Under the pieces are notes generated by a model. The model ran no database searches and was not told the origin of the DNA. It worked only from the letters and a program-made list of their open reading frames with translations. Both the position numbers and the translations under genes were made by a program. Shown in pieces: positions 54,932 through 63,648 of a DNA stretch of 64,000 bases. Within the stretch, counting starts at the first letter, position 1; every line of letters starts with the position of its first letter. Source of the DNA: Photobacterium obscurum (GTDB taxonomy: Bacteria; Pseudomonadota; Gammaproteobacteria; Enterobacterales; Vibrionaceae); contig NZ_JAKRRW010000004.1 in the NCBI RefSeq assembly GCF_026191635.1, forward strand, positions 357,358-421,357, read 5' to 3'.

Positions 54932-56164
54932 ATGAAGAAAATAGTTGGTTGTTTAATTTTGTTGCTGATTACGACTATAAGCTTTGCTGGTTTGTATAGA
55001 AATGAACTGCTGCAACTTTATCATACGGTTCGTTTATTTGACTCAGAAGTAATCGTCGATAACTTTTCAAATATGAAGCAGATTGCGCCGACTAAAACCA
55101 TTAAGCGTTCTGGTGTTGTGGATGATTTTGGCCAGCGACCTTTGCCACTTCCACAGCAATTTGGGTATCAAGACGGTAACGTTGACATGCAAGGTTGGCT
55201 TCGGAGTTCTAGCACAACTGCTCTGGTGGTAATCAAAGGTGATGACATTACTTTCGAGGAGTATTATCAAGGTACCGGAGAGTATGATCAAAGAATCTCC
55301 TGGTCTATGGCGAAGTCTTTTTTAAGTGCAATTTTTGGTGTGGCTGTAGAAGAAGGTTTGATAGCAGATTTACAAACGGCGGTTACCGAATATGTACCAA
55401 GTTTGATTGGATCTGGTTATGACGGTGTGAGCGTGAAAAATGTACTACAGATGTCTAGCGGGATTTATTTCAACGAGGACTATGGTGATTTTTTTAGTGA
55501 TATTAATAAATTTGGAAGAATCATGGCCTTTGGGGGGAGCTTTGATGATTTTGCCGCATCGCTCATCAGTGACCGAGAGCAAGGGACTTACATGCATTAC
55601 GTGAGTATTGATACTCACGTCCTTGGTATGGTGTTACGAGCAGCAACGGATATGGACATTGTTGATTACTTTGATGAGAAACTCTGGTCAAAATTAAATA
55701 CCGAGCGCGATGCTATCTACATCACTGACAGCCAAGGTGAGCCAATGGTGTTAGGCGGATTAAATTTAATAAGTCGTGATTATGCTCGTATGGGAAAGCT
55801 CTATCGTGATTTTGGTCGCTTAAATGGAGAACAGATTATCCCGGCCCAATGGATAGAAGACAGTATAACTCCTGATGCGCCTCATCTTATGCCCGGGAAA
55901 AGAGCCAATGCCAATACTCATTTTGGTTATGGTTACCAGTGGTGGATACCTGAGAATGCCAATGAAGAGTTTCTAGCGATTGGTATTTATGGTCAATATA
56001 TCTATATTAACCGGAAAGCTGATGTCGTTATTGTAAAAAATAGTGCTGATATCAATTTTATGGAAAACGGCTATGAAAGTATGGATTACGCGATAGCAGC
56101 TTTTAGAGCTATTGCGAAATCACTTTCTAGTGAGCCTAGTCAAGGTAATATCAGTGAGAATTAA
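54932..56164 (+). CDS. Membrane-anchored or exported serine hydrolase, beta-lactamase family
   Basis: 410 residues from the ATG at 54932 (TGGAG upstream). A signal anchor (IVGCLILLLITTISFAG) is followed by the serine hydrolase domain with Ser125-Met-Ala-Lys128 (SxxK), the Tyr-Val-Ser motif in HYVSIDTHVLG and a C-terminal FGYGYQWWIP...GIYGQYIYIN block. The form matches the EstB/class C penicillin-recognising group found in 6-aminohexanoate hydrolase-like enzymes. Its end overlaps nothing; the GNAT gene starts 19 bp later. Low GC. Confidence 0.85.
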   Translation: MKKIVGCLILLLITTISFAGLYRNELLQLYHTVRLFDSEVIVDNFSNMKQIAPTKTIKRSGVVDDFGQRPLPLPQQFGYQDGNVDMQGWLRSSSTTALVVIKGDDITFEEYYQGTGEYDQRISWSMAKSFLSAIFGVAVEEGLIADLQTAVTEYVPSLIGSGYDGVSVKNVLQMSSGIYFNEDYGDFFSDINKFGRIMAFGGSFDDFAASLISDREQGTYMHYVSIDTHVLGMVLRAATDMDIVDYFDEKLWSKLNTERDAIYITDSQGEPMVLGGLNLISRDYARMGKLYRDFGRLNGEQIIPAQWIEDSITPDAPHLMPGKRANANTHFGYGYQWWIPENANEEFLAIGIYGQYIYINRKADVVIVKNSADINFMENGYESMDYAIAAFRAIAKSLSSEPSQGNISEN

Positions 56165-56183
56165 TGAATTTCGGAGGCTCCCA

Positions 56184-56963
56184 ATGGAAAACATAACACT
56201 CACTAAAGAGAATATCGACACTGAACACATTTGTTGTGCGTTCTCTGATAAGAAATGCGCCGATGGTTATATGAAAAAGAAATGCTGGCTTACTAAGGCT
56301 TTTGAGCAAGGTTGGGTATTTCGCCGATTAGACGAGCGAGCAAAAGTCTTTATTGAGTATGGCCCGGCTGAAAAGGCTTGGATACCTATTGATGCCCCGA
56401 ATTATCTGGCGCTTGGCTGTTTTTGGGTGTCAGGAAAGTATAAGCAGCAGGGCCATGGTAAGGCATTGCTTCGGGAAGCCGTAGATGATGCTAAACGGCA
56501 AGGAAAATCAGGGCTAGTTGCTGTTGTTGGGGCGAGAAAATATCATTTCATGAGCGATACCAAATGGTTCTTAAGACACGGGTTTGAGGTTTGCGATACG
56601 CTGCCGTCAGGCTTTTTGCTGGTGGCATTGAGTTTCGGGGAGGTGGAGGTACGGCCTAGTTTCAAGTTGTGCGCCAAAGTAGGGCTCAATGATGATAGCC
56701 CTCAGGAAACTAAAGGGTGCGTCGTTTATTACTCCAACCGCTGCCCGTTTTCTGAATATCACGTCAATGAGTCTTTGGTTGAGTCATGTAAAAAGCGTGG
56801 ATTGCCACTGAAAATTGTCCGGCTAGAAACCATAGAGCAGGCTCAGTCAGCACCTACGCCAGCTACCATCTTTAGTTTGTTCATCGATGGTGAGTTTATT
56901 ACCACTGATATTAGTGTTTGTATCGATACCCGGTTCGATAAAATGTTAGACAAAAAACGCTGA
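56184..56963 (+). CDS. GNAT acetyltransferase with thioredoxin-like C-terminal domain (YoaP type)
   Basis: 259 residues from the ATG at 56184, with GGAGG seven bases upstream; the longer frame from 56112 overlaps the hydrolase. The N-terminal GNAT fold has FWVSGKYKQQGHGKALLREAVD (acetyl-CoA loop, about residues 79-100) and SDTKWFLRHGFEV. The C-terminal segment from about residue 180 (VVYYSNRCPFSEYHV) has a CPF-type thioredoxin-like start, as in the YoaP-like domain. Substrate unknown. Its stop lies in the terminator stem. Confidence 0.85.
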   Translation: MENITLTKENIDTEHICCAFSDKKCADGYMKKKCWLTKAFEQGWVFRRLDERAKVFIEYGPAEKAWIPIDAPNYLALGCFWVSGKYKQQGHGKALLREAVDDAKRQGKSGLVAVVGARKYHFMSDTKWFLRHGFEVCDTLPSGFLLVALSFGEVEVRPSFKLCAKVGLNDDSPQETKGCVVYYSNRCPFSEYHVNESLVESCKKRGLPLKIVRLETIEQAQSAPTPATIFSLFIDGEFITTDISVCIDTRFDKMLDKKR

Positions 56964-56987
56964 ATGCTAAACATTCAGCGTTTTTTT
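56952..56987. terminator. Strong bidirectional terminator
   Basis: AAAAAACGCTGAATG pairs with CATTCAGCGTTTTTT, a 15-bp stem with a 5-base loop and a T run. It contains the stop codon of the GNAT gene. Confidence 0.9.
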
Positions 56988-57035
56988 GTTGATAAGCAGT
57001 AACCCGTGCCCGTTTACCTGTTAGTGAGCGTTGTT

Positions 57036-58718
57036 TTAAAACTCGGCTTCGACTTGGAATCGCATTAACTCGTGCGTAATAGGATGGGAAAGTTCGAGTA
57101 GTTCGGCATGCAAGTGCAAACGCTCAGCCTTCTTGCCATATAGATCATCACCGATCATCGGCATATTCAAACCCTGGGTATGAGCACAATGGACACGAAG
57201 CTGATGGGTACGGCCGGTTTTAGGATATAGGTAAACCTTAGTACGGTTGTTTTCCCGTGCTATCACTTCCCACTTGGTCTCGGCTTTCTTACCATGCTCG
57301 AAGCATACTAATTGACGCGGCCTGTCATCGAGGTCACCGCGTAGAGGCAGTTTGATAAAGCCTTCGTCCTGCTCGATAAGGCCGTCAACCAAAGCGATAT
57401 AGCGCTTTTTAACCGAACGCTCGATGAACTGCTTTTGCAGGCTCTTGTTAGCTCGTTTGGTTAAAGCGATAACCATCAATCCCGAGGTGGACATGTCGAG
57501 CCTATGCACGATTAGCGGGCCAGTAGCCTGCGGAAAGCATTGTTGCATGCGAAGATAGACAGAGTCATCGATTGTTTTTCCTGGAACTGATAAGAACTCG
57601 GCCGGCTTGTTAACTACGGCCATGTCTTCATCTTGGTATATGATCTCGACGCTTTTTCCTTCACAGGGGTTCGACAGTAATGGATTTTCATCCACTTCAA
57701 TCCCTTTTAGCATATGTTCTAAAATAGGTTGGCATTTGCCCTTACATGCCGGATAGAAATTCTTGTGCTGTCGGATTTCGGACTTCGGTGATGAACCCCA
57801 CCAAAACTCAGCCATCGCGAGAGGCTTCATTCCCCACTTAAATGCATATTGCAGCAGTTTAGGCGCAGCGCATTCTCCGGCACCTGCTGGTGGGATCTGC
57901 CTAGTCGTATCTGCAAACAGTACATTGAGATCTTCTTCGACACCATTCACGTTCAGGAAGCGATATTGTTCGAAAAGCTTTTTCTGTAAAGCTGCTGATA
58001 AGGTTTTACGCTTTTGTTTTAAGTCAGTGATGTCAGTTGTGAGAAAACCTAACTGTTGCTGCGCAATAGTCACGCGTTCTTCCCAATGAAGCTTTAAGTC
58101 TCGAAGCTGGAGCTTTTCGATAACACTCTGTTGGCTAAGTTGTTTTTTTAGCTCTCGTAGTTCTTCTGGGGCCAGTTCAGAGTCTCCGGCTGTGCGCAGC
58201 GCTTTTCTGTGCTTTCGTCCTTCGATCATTCGGCTTCGATGCGCTTCGAGTTCTATTTTGTAGGCTGATTGTTCGGTTTGTAATGCATTTTTCAACTCTG
58301 CGATTCTTGGGTTGCTTTCGAGCTGGTTCAGTCGTTCGTTGATCTGGTTGATTTCTAACTGTTCAGTAAGGAAGAAACTATCTTCTGCAAGCATATCGAA
58401 GACTGGCGGAACGAATTTAGGCAGCAGGTTCTTATCTGCCATCTTTCCTGAGAATGCCGATAAATAGCCAATTTCACCATCACTTTTCTGTACCAGCAAA
58501 ACGCCGAACATTTTACCGATAGCAGCCTTCGTATCCCCGGTAAGACCAAAGTTATGCTGCCACTCGTCCTGTGTCTCAAGGTGATGCTGCAGCTCTTCTG
58601 CAGCCAATAGGCACAAAGGGTGAGGTTCATAATAGAAAGGGAAGGTAAAGCGCTCAGGTAAAGTATACTCAGCGATCGATTGTTTAAATGGGGTAAAGCA
58701 GTTTTCCGGGGAATGCAT
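57036..58718 (-). CDS. RluA-family pseudouridine synthase with long coiled-coil N-terminus
   Basis: 560 residues. The C-terminal 220 hold the RluA core: EFLSVPGK, LIVHRLDMSTSGLMVI (catalytic Asp in HRLD), KRYIALVDG, and YPKTGRTHQLRVHCAH. Residues about 120-250 form a coiled coil. Such long RluA proteins in Vibrionaceae isomerise uridines in rRNA or tRNA; the target is unclear. An ordinary chromosomal gene, with normal composition. ATG 58718 begins the protein. Confidence 0.9.
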   Translation of the reverse strand: MHSPENCFTPFKQSIAEYTLPERFTFPFYYEPHPLCLLAAEELQHHLETQDEWQHNFGLTGDTKAAIGKMFGVLLVQKSDGEIGYLSAFSGKMADKNLLPKFVPPVFDMLAEDSFFLTEQLEINQINERLNQLESNPRIAELKNALQTEQSAYKIELEAHRSRMIEGRKHRKALRTAGDSELAPEELRELKKQLSQQSVIEKLQLRDLKLHWEERVTIAQQQLGFLTTDITDLKQKRKTLSAALQKKLFEQYRFLNVNGVEEDLNVLFADTTRQIPPAGAGECAAPKLLQYAFKWGMKPLAMAEFWWGSSPKSEIRQHKNFYPACKGKCQPILEHMLKGIEVDENPLLSNPCEGKSVEIIYQDEDMAVVNKPAEFLSVPGKTIDDSVYLRMQQCFPQATGPLIVHRLDMSTSGLMVIALTKRANKSLQKQFIERSVKKRYIALVDGLIEQDEGFIKLPLRGDLDDRPRQLVCFEHGKKAETKWEVIARENNRTKVYLYPKTGRTHQLRVHCAHTQGLNMPMIGDDLYGKKAERLHLHAELLELSHPITHELMRFQVEAEF

Positions 58719-58914
58719 AGTCAGATCTATTATGATGGACGTTTAGCCACAAGAGCGCGCAGCTTCAGGGGCGGTTAAGGTCGGCGATTTTACCCTTTCA
58801 CCATCGAAATATCACTAGGGTGTGTCCCTTAATTATTTACACCATCGTTATTGCTACCACGTTTTTTTGGCCATCCCCCCCTTGGGCTACGCAATTTTCG
58901 ACTTGTTCTGCTTG

Positions 58915-58939
58915 AAAATAGCCACTTACCAGTGGCTAT
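58915..58939 (-). terminator. Rho-independent terminator of the LysE gene
   Basis: ATAGCCACT-TACC-AGTGGCTAT, a 9-bp stem followed on the minus strand by TTTT, 19 bp beyond the stop. Confidence 0.85.
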
Positions 58940-58957
58940 CCCATTTCATTATCGTTG

Positions 58958-59569
58958 TTAAGATTTAACGGCAAGAAGCGCTCCGAAAGCAAATAAACCT
59001 GCGCCACATGCTTGGTTTAACCGCTTTTTGACTCGTAATAGCTGTGCTTGAAGCGCCTGAGAAGTAAATAGAATCGCGACAGCACCAAACCATAAACCGT
59101 GAAGGATCACCATATAGAACCCATATCCCAATGCGGTGTAATTGTCGCTTGAGTCTGGTGAAATCACTTGGCTGAAGATACTCAGGAAGAAAAGCATCGT
59201 TTTAGGGTTTAATACATTACATAAGAAACCTTGCGCCAGGTATTGGACCGGACGTATTTCCTTTTGGCTAAATTCGAGAGTGTCCAAATCGGCGCTGGCA
59301 GAAAAAATGCCTTTTAGCCCGAGGTAGATAAGGTATGCAGAGCCAGCATACTTCACCAGGCTATATAGCCATTCATTTTGTGAAATTAGGTAGCTTATAC
59401 CCAGCATGGAGTAGCCGATATGAACACAGATCGCGAGGCTGACCCCCATCGCAGTCCATATTCCGGCTTTTCTACCTAAGTTAAGGCTGTTTTTTAGGAC
59501 AAGGACGAAATCAGCGCCTGGGCTAATAACAATTAGGATGCCAAGAACGGCAAGGCTGATGAATTCCAT
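58958..59569 (-). CDS. LysE-family amino-acid exporter
   Basis: 203 residues with six membrane helices. The N-terminal LysE/RhtB motif is present: LGILIVISPGADFVLVLKNSLNLGRKAGI, and YLGLKGI follows. The family exports amino acids or their derivatives. It is divergent from a LysR gene 119 bp away, which is the usual arrangement for its regulator. Confidence 0.9.
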   Translation of the reverse strand: MEFISLAVLGILIVISPGADFVLVLKNSLNLGRKAGIWTAMGVSLAICVHIGYSMLGISYLISQNEWLYSLVKYAGSAYLIYLGLKGIFSASADLDTLEFSQKEIRPVQYLAQGFLCNVLNPKTMLFFLSIFSQVISPDSSDNYTALGYGFYMVILHGLWFGAVAILFTSQALQAQLLRVKKRLNQACGAGLFAFGALLAVKS

Positions 59570-59688
59570 GTGTACTCCAAATTAATAGTTATTTATGTAT
59601 ATGATGTTGAGGTCGAACTGATTGTATGACTCTTTTGCGCCGACTATAATCGAAACATTCTCAGGCTATATGTGAGAAAAAATCACAA

Positions 59689-60579
59689 ATGAGACACTTA
59701 AAGGCATTCCATATATTTCATGTGGCCGCTTCGTCAGCCAGTTATAGCGATGCTGCCAATAAGTTATGTATAACTCACGGCGCAGTAAGTAAGCAGATAA
59801 AGGTATTGGAAAAATACCTTTCTCAGCCTCTGTTTTACCGTCAGGGAAGAAACGTTTATTTAACGCAGGAAGGGGAGTTGCTGAAAAACTATACGGAACA
59901 GGCTTTTGAGGCGCTTGAAGCGGGTGTACACAAATTGTCACAAGTAAAAAATCACTGCCTGGAAGTTTCCTGTGAGCCGACATTAACCATGCGCTGGTTA
60001 ATGCCGCGTTTGTCGGAGTTCTATGTCAGCCACCCCGGAGCCGATGTGAGACTGTCAACGGCTGGTGGGCCGGTAACGCTTGGAGCAACAGGTTTGTCGC
60101 TGGCCATTCGTCGAGATGATTTTGAGGTGATTCACGATTATCAAAAGACAAAGCTCGTAGATGAATGGGTTGGACCGGTTATGTCCCCTGAGTACTGGCA
60201 TCAAGTCAAAAGTGATTTTACCAAAATTAAACTGCTTCATAGCCAGACAAGACTACAGGCTTGGGACAACTGGTTCAAAAATGTTGATGAGCCTTTGTTC
60301 GGTGCCAACTCACACCAAACATTTGCACATTTCTATTTTTGCTTTCAGGCAGCCGTCGATGGGCTAGGGGCGGCGATTGGTTCGTACCCTTTGGTGGCCG
60401 ATGACTTAAAGCGCGGCAATTTAATCGCCCCTTTTGGTTTTGTTCTCTCAGGACACAGTTACATTCTGCTTCGTCAGAAAACGTCATCGGAGGAGCTAGA
60501 GCAGGCGTTTATTCATTGGCTGCAGCATAGCTTGCAGAAATGTGTACCAACTCGAGAAGAGAAAATCTGTATCGTATAA
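59689..60579 (+). CDS. LysR-family regulator, GcvA-like
   Basis: 296 residues. HTH region: HLKAFHIFHVAASSASYSDAANKLCITHGAVSKQIKVLEKYLSQPLF, the GcvA/AmpR subgroup pattern. The substrate-binding domain follows (CEPTLTMRWLMPRL, GLGAAIGSYPLVADDL). It probably controls the divergent LysE exporter in response to an amino acid. Confidence 0.9.
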   Translation: MRHLKAFHIFHVAASSASYSDAANKLCITHGAVSKQIKVLEKYLSQPLFYRQGRNVYLTQEGELLKNYTEQAFEALEAGVHKLSQVKNHCLEVSCEPTLTMRWLMPRLSEFYVSHPGADVRLSTAGGPVTLGATGLSLAIRRDDFEVIHDYQKTKLVDEWVGPVMSPEYWHQVKSDFTKIKLLHSQTRLQAWDNWFKNVDEPLFGANSHQTFAHFYFCFQAAVDGLGAAIGSYPLVADDLKRGNLIAPFGFVLSGHSYILLRQKTSSEELEQAFIHWLQHSLQKCVPTREEKICIV

Positions 60580-60655
60580 ATGGTTAATTAGCAAAGAAGT
60601 TTAAATTGTTAATTAGCAAATGAAGAAACCTATCTAAGCGAAAAGACTAAGGCTT

Positions 60656-61159
60656 ATGGCAATACTAGACGTACTAACGATTCCCAATGAAAAACTGAAA
60701 ATTCCGGCAACAGATGTGGCCGATGTCAGCGCAGTGCAGCAGCTAATTGATGATATGCTGGAGACCATGTACAGCACGGACAATGGCATTGGCCTGGCTG
60801 CAACACAAGTCGGCAGAACCGAGGCGATTGTGGTGATTGATCTATCGGAGTCTCGCAACGAACCGTTAGTGCTGATTAACCCGAAAGTTGAAAGCGGTGA
60901 AAACAGGGCAAAAGGGCAAGAAGGCTGTTTGTCCGTACCTGGCTATTACGCTGATGTCGAAAGGTTTACCAAGATAAAGGTTTCAGCATTAGATCGAGAC
61001 GGAAAAGAGATTGTGATTGAAAATGATGGTTTTCTCGCTATTGCGATGCAGCATGAAATCGACCACTTAAAAGGTAAGCTGTTTATAGATTACCTTTCGC
61101 CGCTGAAGAAACAGATGGCGGTAAAAAAAGTGAAAAAGTATATGAAGAGCGCCGCGTAA
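60656..61159 (+). CDS. def: Peptide deformylase
   Basis: 167 residues with the three metal-site motifs: GIGLAATQVG (about residue 43), EGCLSVPG (about 88) and QHEIDHLKGKLFIDYLS (about 131). The Cys and two His hold the catalytic metal; Glu is the base. It removes the formyl group from new proteins. A second deformylase gene besides the fmt-linked one is usual in Vibrio; no fmt is present here. It begins 77 bp after the LysR stop. Confidence 0.92.
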   Translation: MAILDVLTIPNEKLKIPATDVADVSAVQQLIDDMLETMYSTDNGIGLAATQVGRTEAIVVIDLSESRNEPLVLINPKVESGENRAKGQEGCLSVPGYYADVERFTKIKVSALDRDGKEIVIENDGFLAIAMQHEIDHLKGKLFIDYLSPLKKQMAVKKVKKYMKSAA

Positions 61160-61219
61160 CCAATCTGATGTAGATGCGAGTCTATTGTTATTATAAATCA
61201 GTGATGTAGGGAAGTAGAG

Positions 61220-61690
61220 ATGAAACGATTTCTTGGTTTGTTTATTACCCATGGGGTAGCAGTGGCTGTTGGTTTTGCTCTTGGTATTTACGCCCTGCCA
61301 ATCCTGATTGCCCCTGAAGCACCAGCGCAAGCGGCAATTTCATTTGTCGCTGAAAATGCCCAGTATACGGCCACTTTCGATAAAGAGCGCAAGGACAGTG
61401 ATTTTCTTCATTGGGGGATAGGGGAAGTCTCGGTAGCAGCCGATGCCATCAGCTTTGTTGGTGAATTGGCACCGGGGCCAGATTACAAGCTCTACCTGTC
61501 ACCGGAGTTTGTTGAAACGGAAGGCGATTTTAACCGCCTGAAAGCAAGCATGGTGAAAGTCGGTGAGGTAAAAACCTTCAGCAGCTTCATGGTACCGTTG
61601 GATGTTTCGGTGGATATCAGGCAGTACAATACGGTGATAGTGTGGTGTGAAACTTTCGGTCAGTTTATTACTTCGGCGCAGTATCAGTAG
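61220..61690 (+). CDS. DM13-domain exported protein
   Basis: 156 residues. An N-terminal membrane anchor or signal (FITHGVAVAVGFALGIYALPIL) is followed by a DM13 domain (HWGIGEVSV, GPDYKLYLSPEFVETEGDF, VGEVKTFSSFMVPLDVSV, VIVWCETFGQFITSA). DM13 domains are cytochrome-like or electron-transfer-associated domains with a conserved Cys (here in VWCETF). It starts 61 bp after deformylase, so they may be co-transcribed. Confidence 0.82.
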   Translation: MKRFLGLFITHGVAVAVGFALGIYALPILIAPEAPAQAAISFVAENAQYTATFDKERKDSDFLHWGIGEVSVAADAISFVGELAPGPDYKLYLSPEFVETEGDFNRLKASMVKVGEVKTFSSFMVPLDVSVDIRQYNTVIVWCETFGQFITSAQYQ

Positions 61691-61862
61691 TCAGAGAAAA
61701 GCCTAAAGGTTTGTTTATTTTCTATCCTATTGATAATTGGAGAATACGCTTTTTGAGTTGCATATCACAAAGGTGCGTATTTGACTGGCGGTTTACTTCA
61801 AATAATTTTAATTATCAGGATAATAAAACCACCCTTTAACCTCAAATGTAGTGGATTTAACT

Positions 61863-61961
61863 ATGACAGAGCTATTATTTCCAGCTTTCTTTCTGTCAGC
61901 CGTTGTCGGCTTTAGTTTGTGGGGATGGCTACAGGCTATCCGCGTTGTCTTTCGTTTTTAA
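61863..61961 (+). CDS. Possible small single-helix membrane protein
   Basis: A 32-codon frame, MTELLFPAFFLSAVVGFS followed by LWGWLQAIRVVFRF. One hydrophobic helix with a basic end, of the form of known bacterial small membrane proteins. The ribosome site is weak. It is followed directly by the hairpin-rich segment at 61962-62070. Doubtful but plausible. Confidence 0.35.
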   Translation: MTELLFPAFFLSAVVGFSLWGWLQAIRVVFRF

Positions 61962-62070
61962 AGCGAAAAAGTAGGTCAACTGACCTAACGCCGCTCGTTT
62001 AAACAGAGCTGTACTCTGCTAGATTGGCATCATAATCGGCCTCAAACTGTTGTTTAGGCCGATTTTTTGT
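61962..62070 (+). ncRNA. Candidate small RNA or structured 3' UTR
   Basis: Three successive hairpins: TAGGTCA-AC-TGACCTA (61972-61987), CAGAG-CTGTA-CTCTG (62004-62018) and a terminator AATCGGCCT...AGGCCGATT (62034-62064) with a TTTTTT tail. The order of hairpins ending in a terminator resembles an intergenic sRNA, but it may equally be the 3' UTR of the small frame. No known sRNA was recognised. Confidence 0.4.
62034..62069 (+). terminator. Rho-independent terminator
   Basis: AATCGGCCT-CAAAC / GTTT-AGGCCGATT stem with one bulge and a TGTT-type loop, followed by a T run. It ends the candidate small RNA or DM13-region transcript. Confidence 0.85.
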
Positions 62071-62156
62071 ATCTGATTACACCTTTATAGCTAACAAAGT
62101 TCATAATTGCTTGATAGTTGTGCCCCGTATCTGCAGGTTATTCCCCATTCATGCAA

Positions 62157-62582
62157 TTATCCCCACCCAATCATTTCAGTAGGAGTGTTGAAAGTGCCTG
62201 AGCGCTCTACAGCATCCAACATCCATTCAGCGACATCACGTTTGGCTATTTGAGAGGAAAAATTGAAGCGGTCAACGAGCTTTGCACGATTATTGGTTTG
62301 TCCATTCACCAAGCCTACGGGGCGAACAGCTAGACTATCAATATTACTTTTCTCATAGACTTCTTCCATGTTTTCAAAATCCCGATTGGCTCTTTCAATA
62401 TTGCTGTTGCGGATCAGGAGCCTCATGAGAGGGCTTACCTTCTGAAAACTATCACCCACTCCTGCGGCACTAATTGTTACAAGGCGGCGAATACCATGTT
62501 TGCTCATTGCGCGTACCACATTTTCAGCGCTGCGTTCGGCGAGATCTGACGAGGATGCCAGTGCTGACCAAGGGTTGGCACT
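62157..62582 (-). pseudogene. 3' remnant of an NmrA/SDR-type NAD(P)-binding oxidoreductase
   Basis: The frame is open from 62582 to the stop at 62157 (about 140 codons) and reads SALASSSDLAERSAENVVRA, then MSKHGIRRLVTISAAGVGDSF, LMRLLIRNSNIERANRDFENME, VRPVGLVNGQTNN. This is the middle and end of an atypical SDR of the NmrA/flavin-reductase group. The N-terminal Rossmann GxxGxxG part and start are missing: a TAA ends the frame at 62583-62585 and plus-strand sequence of another gene begins there. A GTG at 62519 could still start a 120-residue fragment. Confidence 0.7.
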
Positions 62583-62775
62583 TTATCCTTTGGGGTGGGT
62601 TAAAGATCACTTAGCTTCAGGGACGTTGGTTGAAGTGCCAGTGGATTTACCTGTCTTAAGCGGGCAAAGAGCTAGCTTAGATATTTATATCTTTTATCAA
62701 CAAGCCAAATATAAAAATTCCTTAAGTCAAACACTGTGTAGACTTCATCTTGCAACATCTTGGATAGATGTATAG
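62566..62775 (+). pseudogene. 3' remnant of a LysR-family regulator
   Basis: The plus-strand frame from about 62566 reads GLALYPLGWVKDHLASGTLV, the usual end of the LysR co-inducer domain (G-hydrophobic-LP-WV-DxLASG-LV), and stops at 62773-62775. No HTH or N-terminal half exists. It abuts the NmrA-type remnant head to head, as if a divergent pair had lost both 5' parts. Confidence 0.6.
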
Positions 62776-63067
62776 TCGCTATTGCCCTTAAACGAGTCTG
62801 CGTGTCTTCGCTGACATGGATTTGCCCAAACCAAGTTTGCGCAACAGAACAGTGCTCAATCTAACCAGTAAATTGCCCAACATTTCCTAATGTCGGCCAC
62901 AGATTCGGGATGCTCTCTTTCTTCCAAAAGTTATTACAATCAACAGGTCGATGCAGTTGCTATGTCGTGTATAGTCATGCAAAACACAGGTGAATGTTAT
63001 ATATTATGGGTAGATATGTACTTTTAATAACTTGATTGCTTCTTTACGAAAGCAGTAATTAAGTTAT
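62776..63067. other. 292-bp decayed spacer
   Basis: No gene, repeat or RNA could be supported. Its composition grades into the AT-rich immunity-gene region to the right. Confidence 0.5.
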
Positions 63068-63367
63068 TTAAATAATCCCTATATCGTACCTTCCCTCTTG
63101 AAAAATTTTTATCATGATTGTATTACCTTTATCCCCGTCATTTAATAAGTTACGGTATAGCTCATAAGCAGAGGTTATTGGTGCCATGGAATTGTTTGGA
63201 GCGAATTCATTTATTGAGTCTGAATTCATATCCTTGAATGCAAATTGTGCATTTAAGTTATCATTGTCGACTTTCAGCTTTAATATCGAGTATTCCCAAG
63301 AGTTTGGTAGCGATTCATCTATACAATCTAAAATACATTCAAGAAGTTCATTATCTGAATATGACAT
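63068..63367 (-). CDS. YezG/DUF600-like immunity protein (short)
   Basis: 99 residues. An acidic small protein reading ELLECILDCIDESLPNSWEYSILKLKV and ending MIKIFQEGRYDIGII. Its LP-xx-W-x-LKL pattern parallels the neighbouring gene at 63649 and the YezG (DUF600) immunity family. It is shorter than that family at the C-terminus, so it may be truncated. AGG lies before the ATG at 63367. Immunity proteins bind and block polymorphic toxins; no intact toxin is next to it. Confidence 0.5.
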   Translation of the reverse strand: MSYSDNELLECILDCIDESLPNSWEYSILKLKVDNDNLNAQFAFKDMNSDSINEFAPNNSMAPITSAYELYRNLLNDGDKGNTIMIKIFQEGRYDIGII

Positions 63368-63537
63368 TTTACCTCCGTATTAGTATGCAGTAGAGCTATT
63401 CTGGAATAGAATTTAACAATTTCATTTGGATAGCAAGAAGTTTGTGATGATTCTACTGCCACAAGATGAGATAAAGATCAACATTATAAGCTTCACCAAC
63501 GATTTAGTTAAGGATTCACAATGTTATGAGATAAAAT

Positions 63538-63640
63538 GGAGCTTACCAACTAAAATATTTTCAAGAAGCAGTGTGAATCAGAATTGAAAAGGTTGAATGA
63601 AATAAATGGTGGCATATCAGAAAGAATGATTGGAAATTGA
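63538..63640 (+). pseudogene. Possible frameshifted C-terminal end of a polymorphic toxin
   Basis: Two short frames run GAYQLKYFQEAV (to the TGA at 63574) and, shifted by one base, ESELKRLNEINGGISERMIGN (to the TGA at 63638-63640). Joined, they would look like the tail of an RHS/CdiA-type toxin domain, and end eight bases before the immunity gene. There is no sequence of the toxin body, so this remains weak. Confidence 0.3.
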
Positions 63641-63648
63641 GTGAAATT

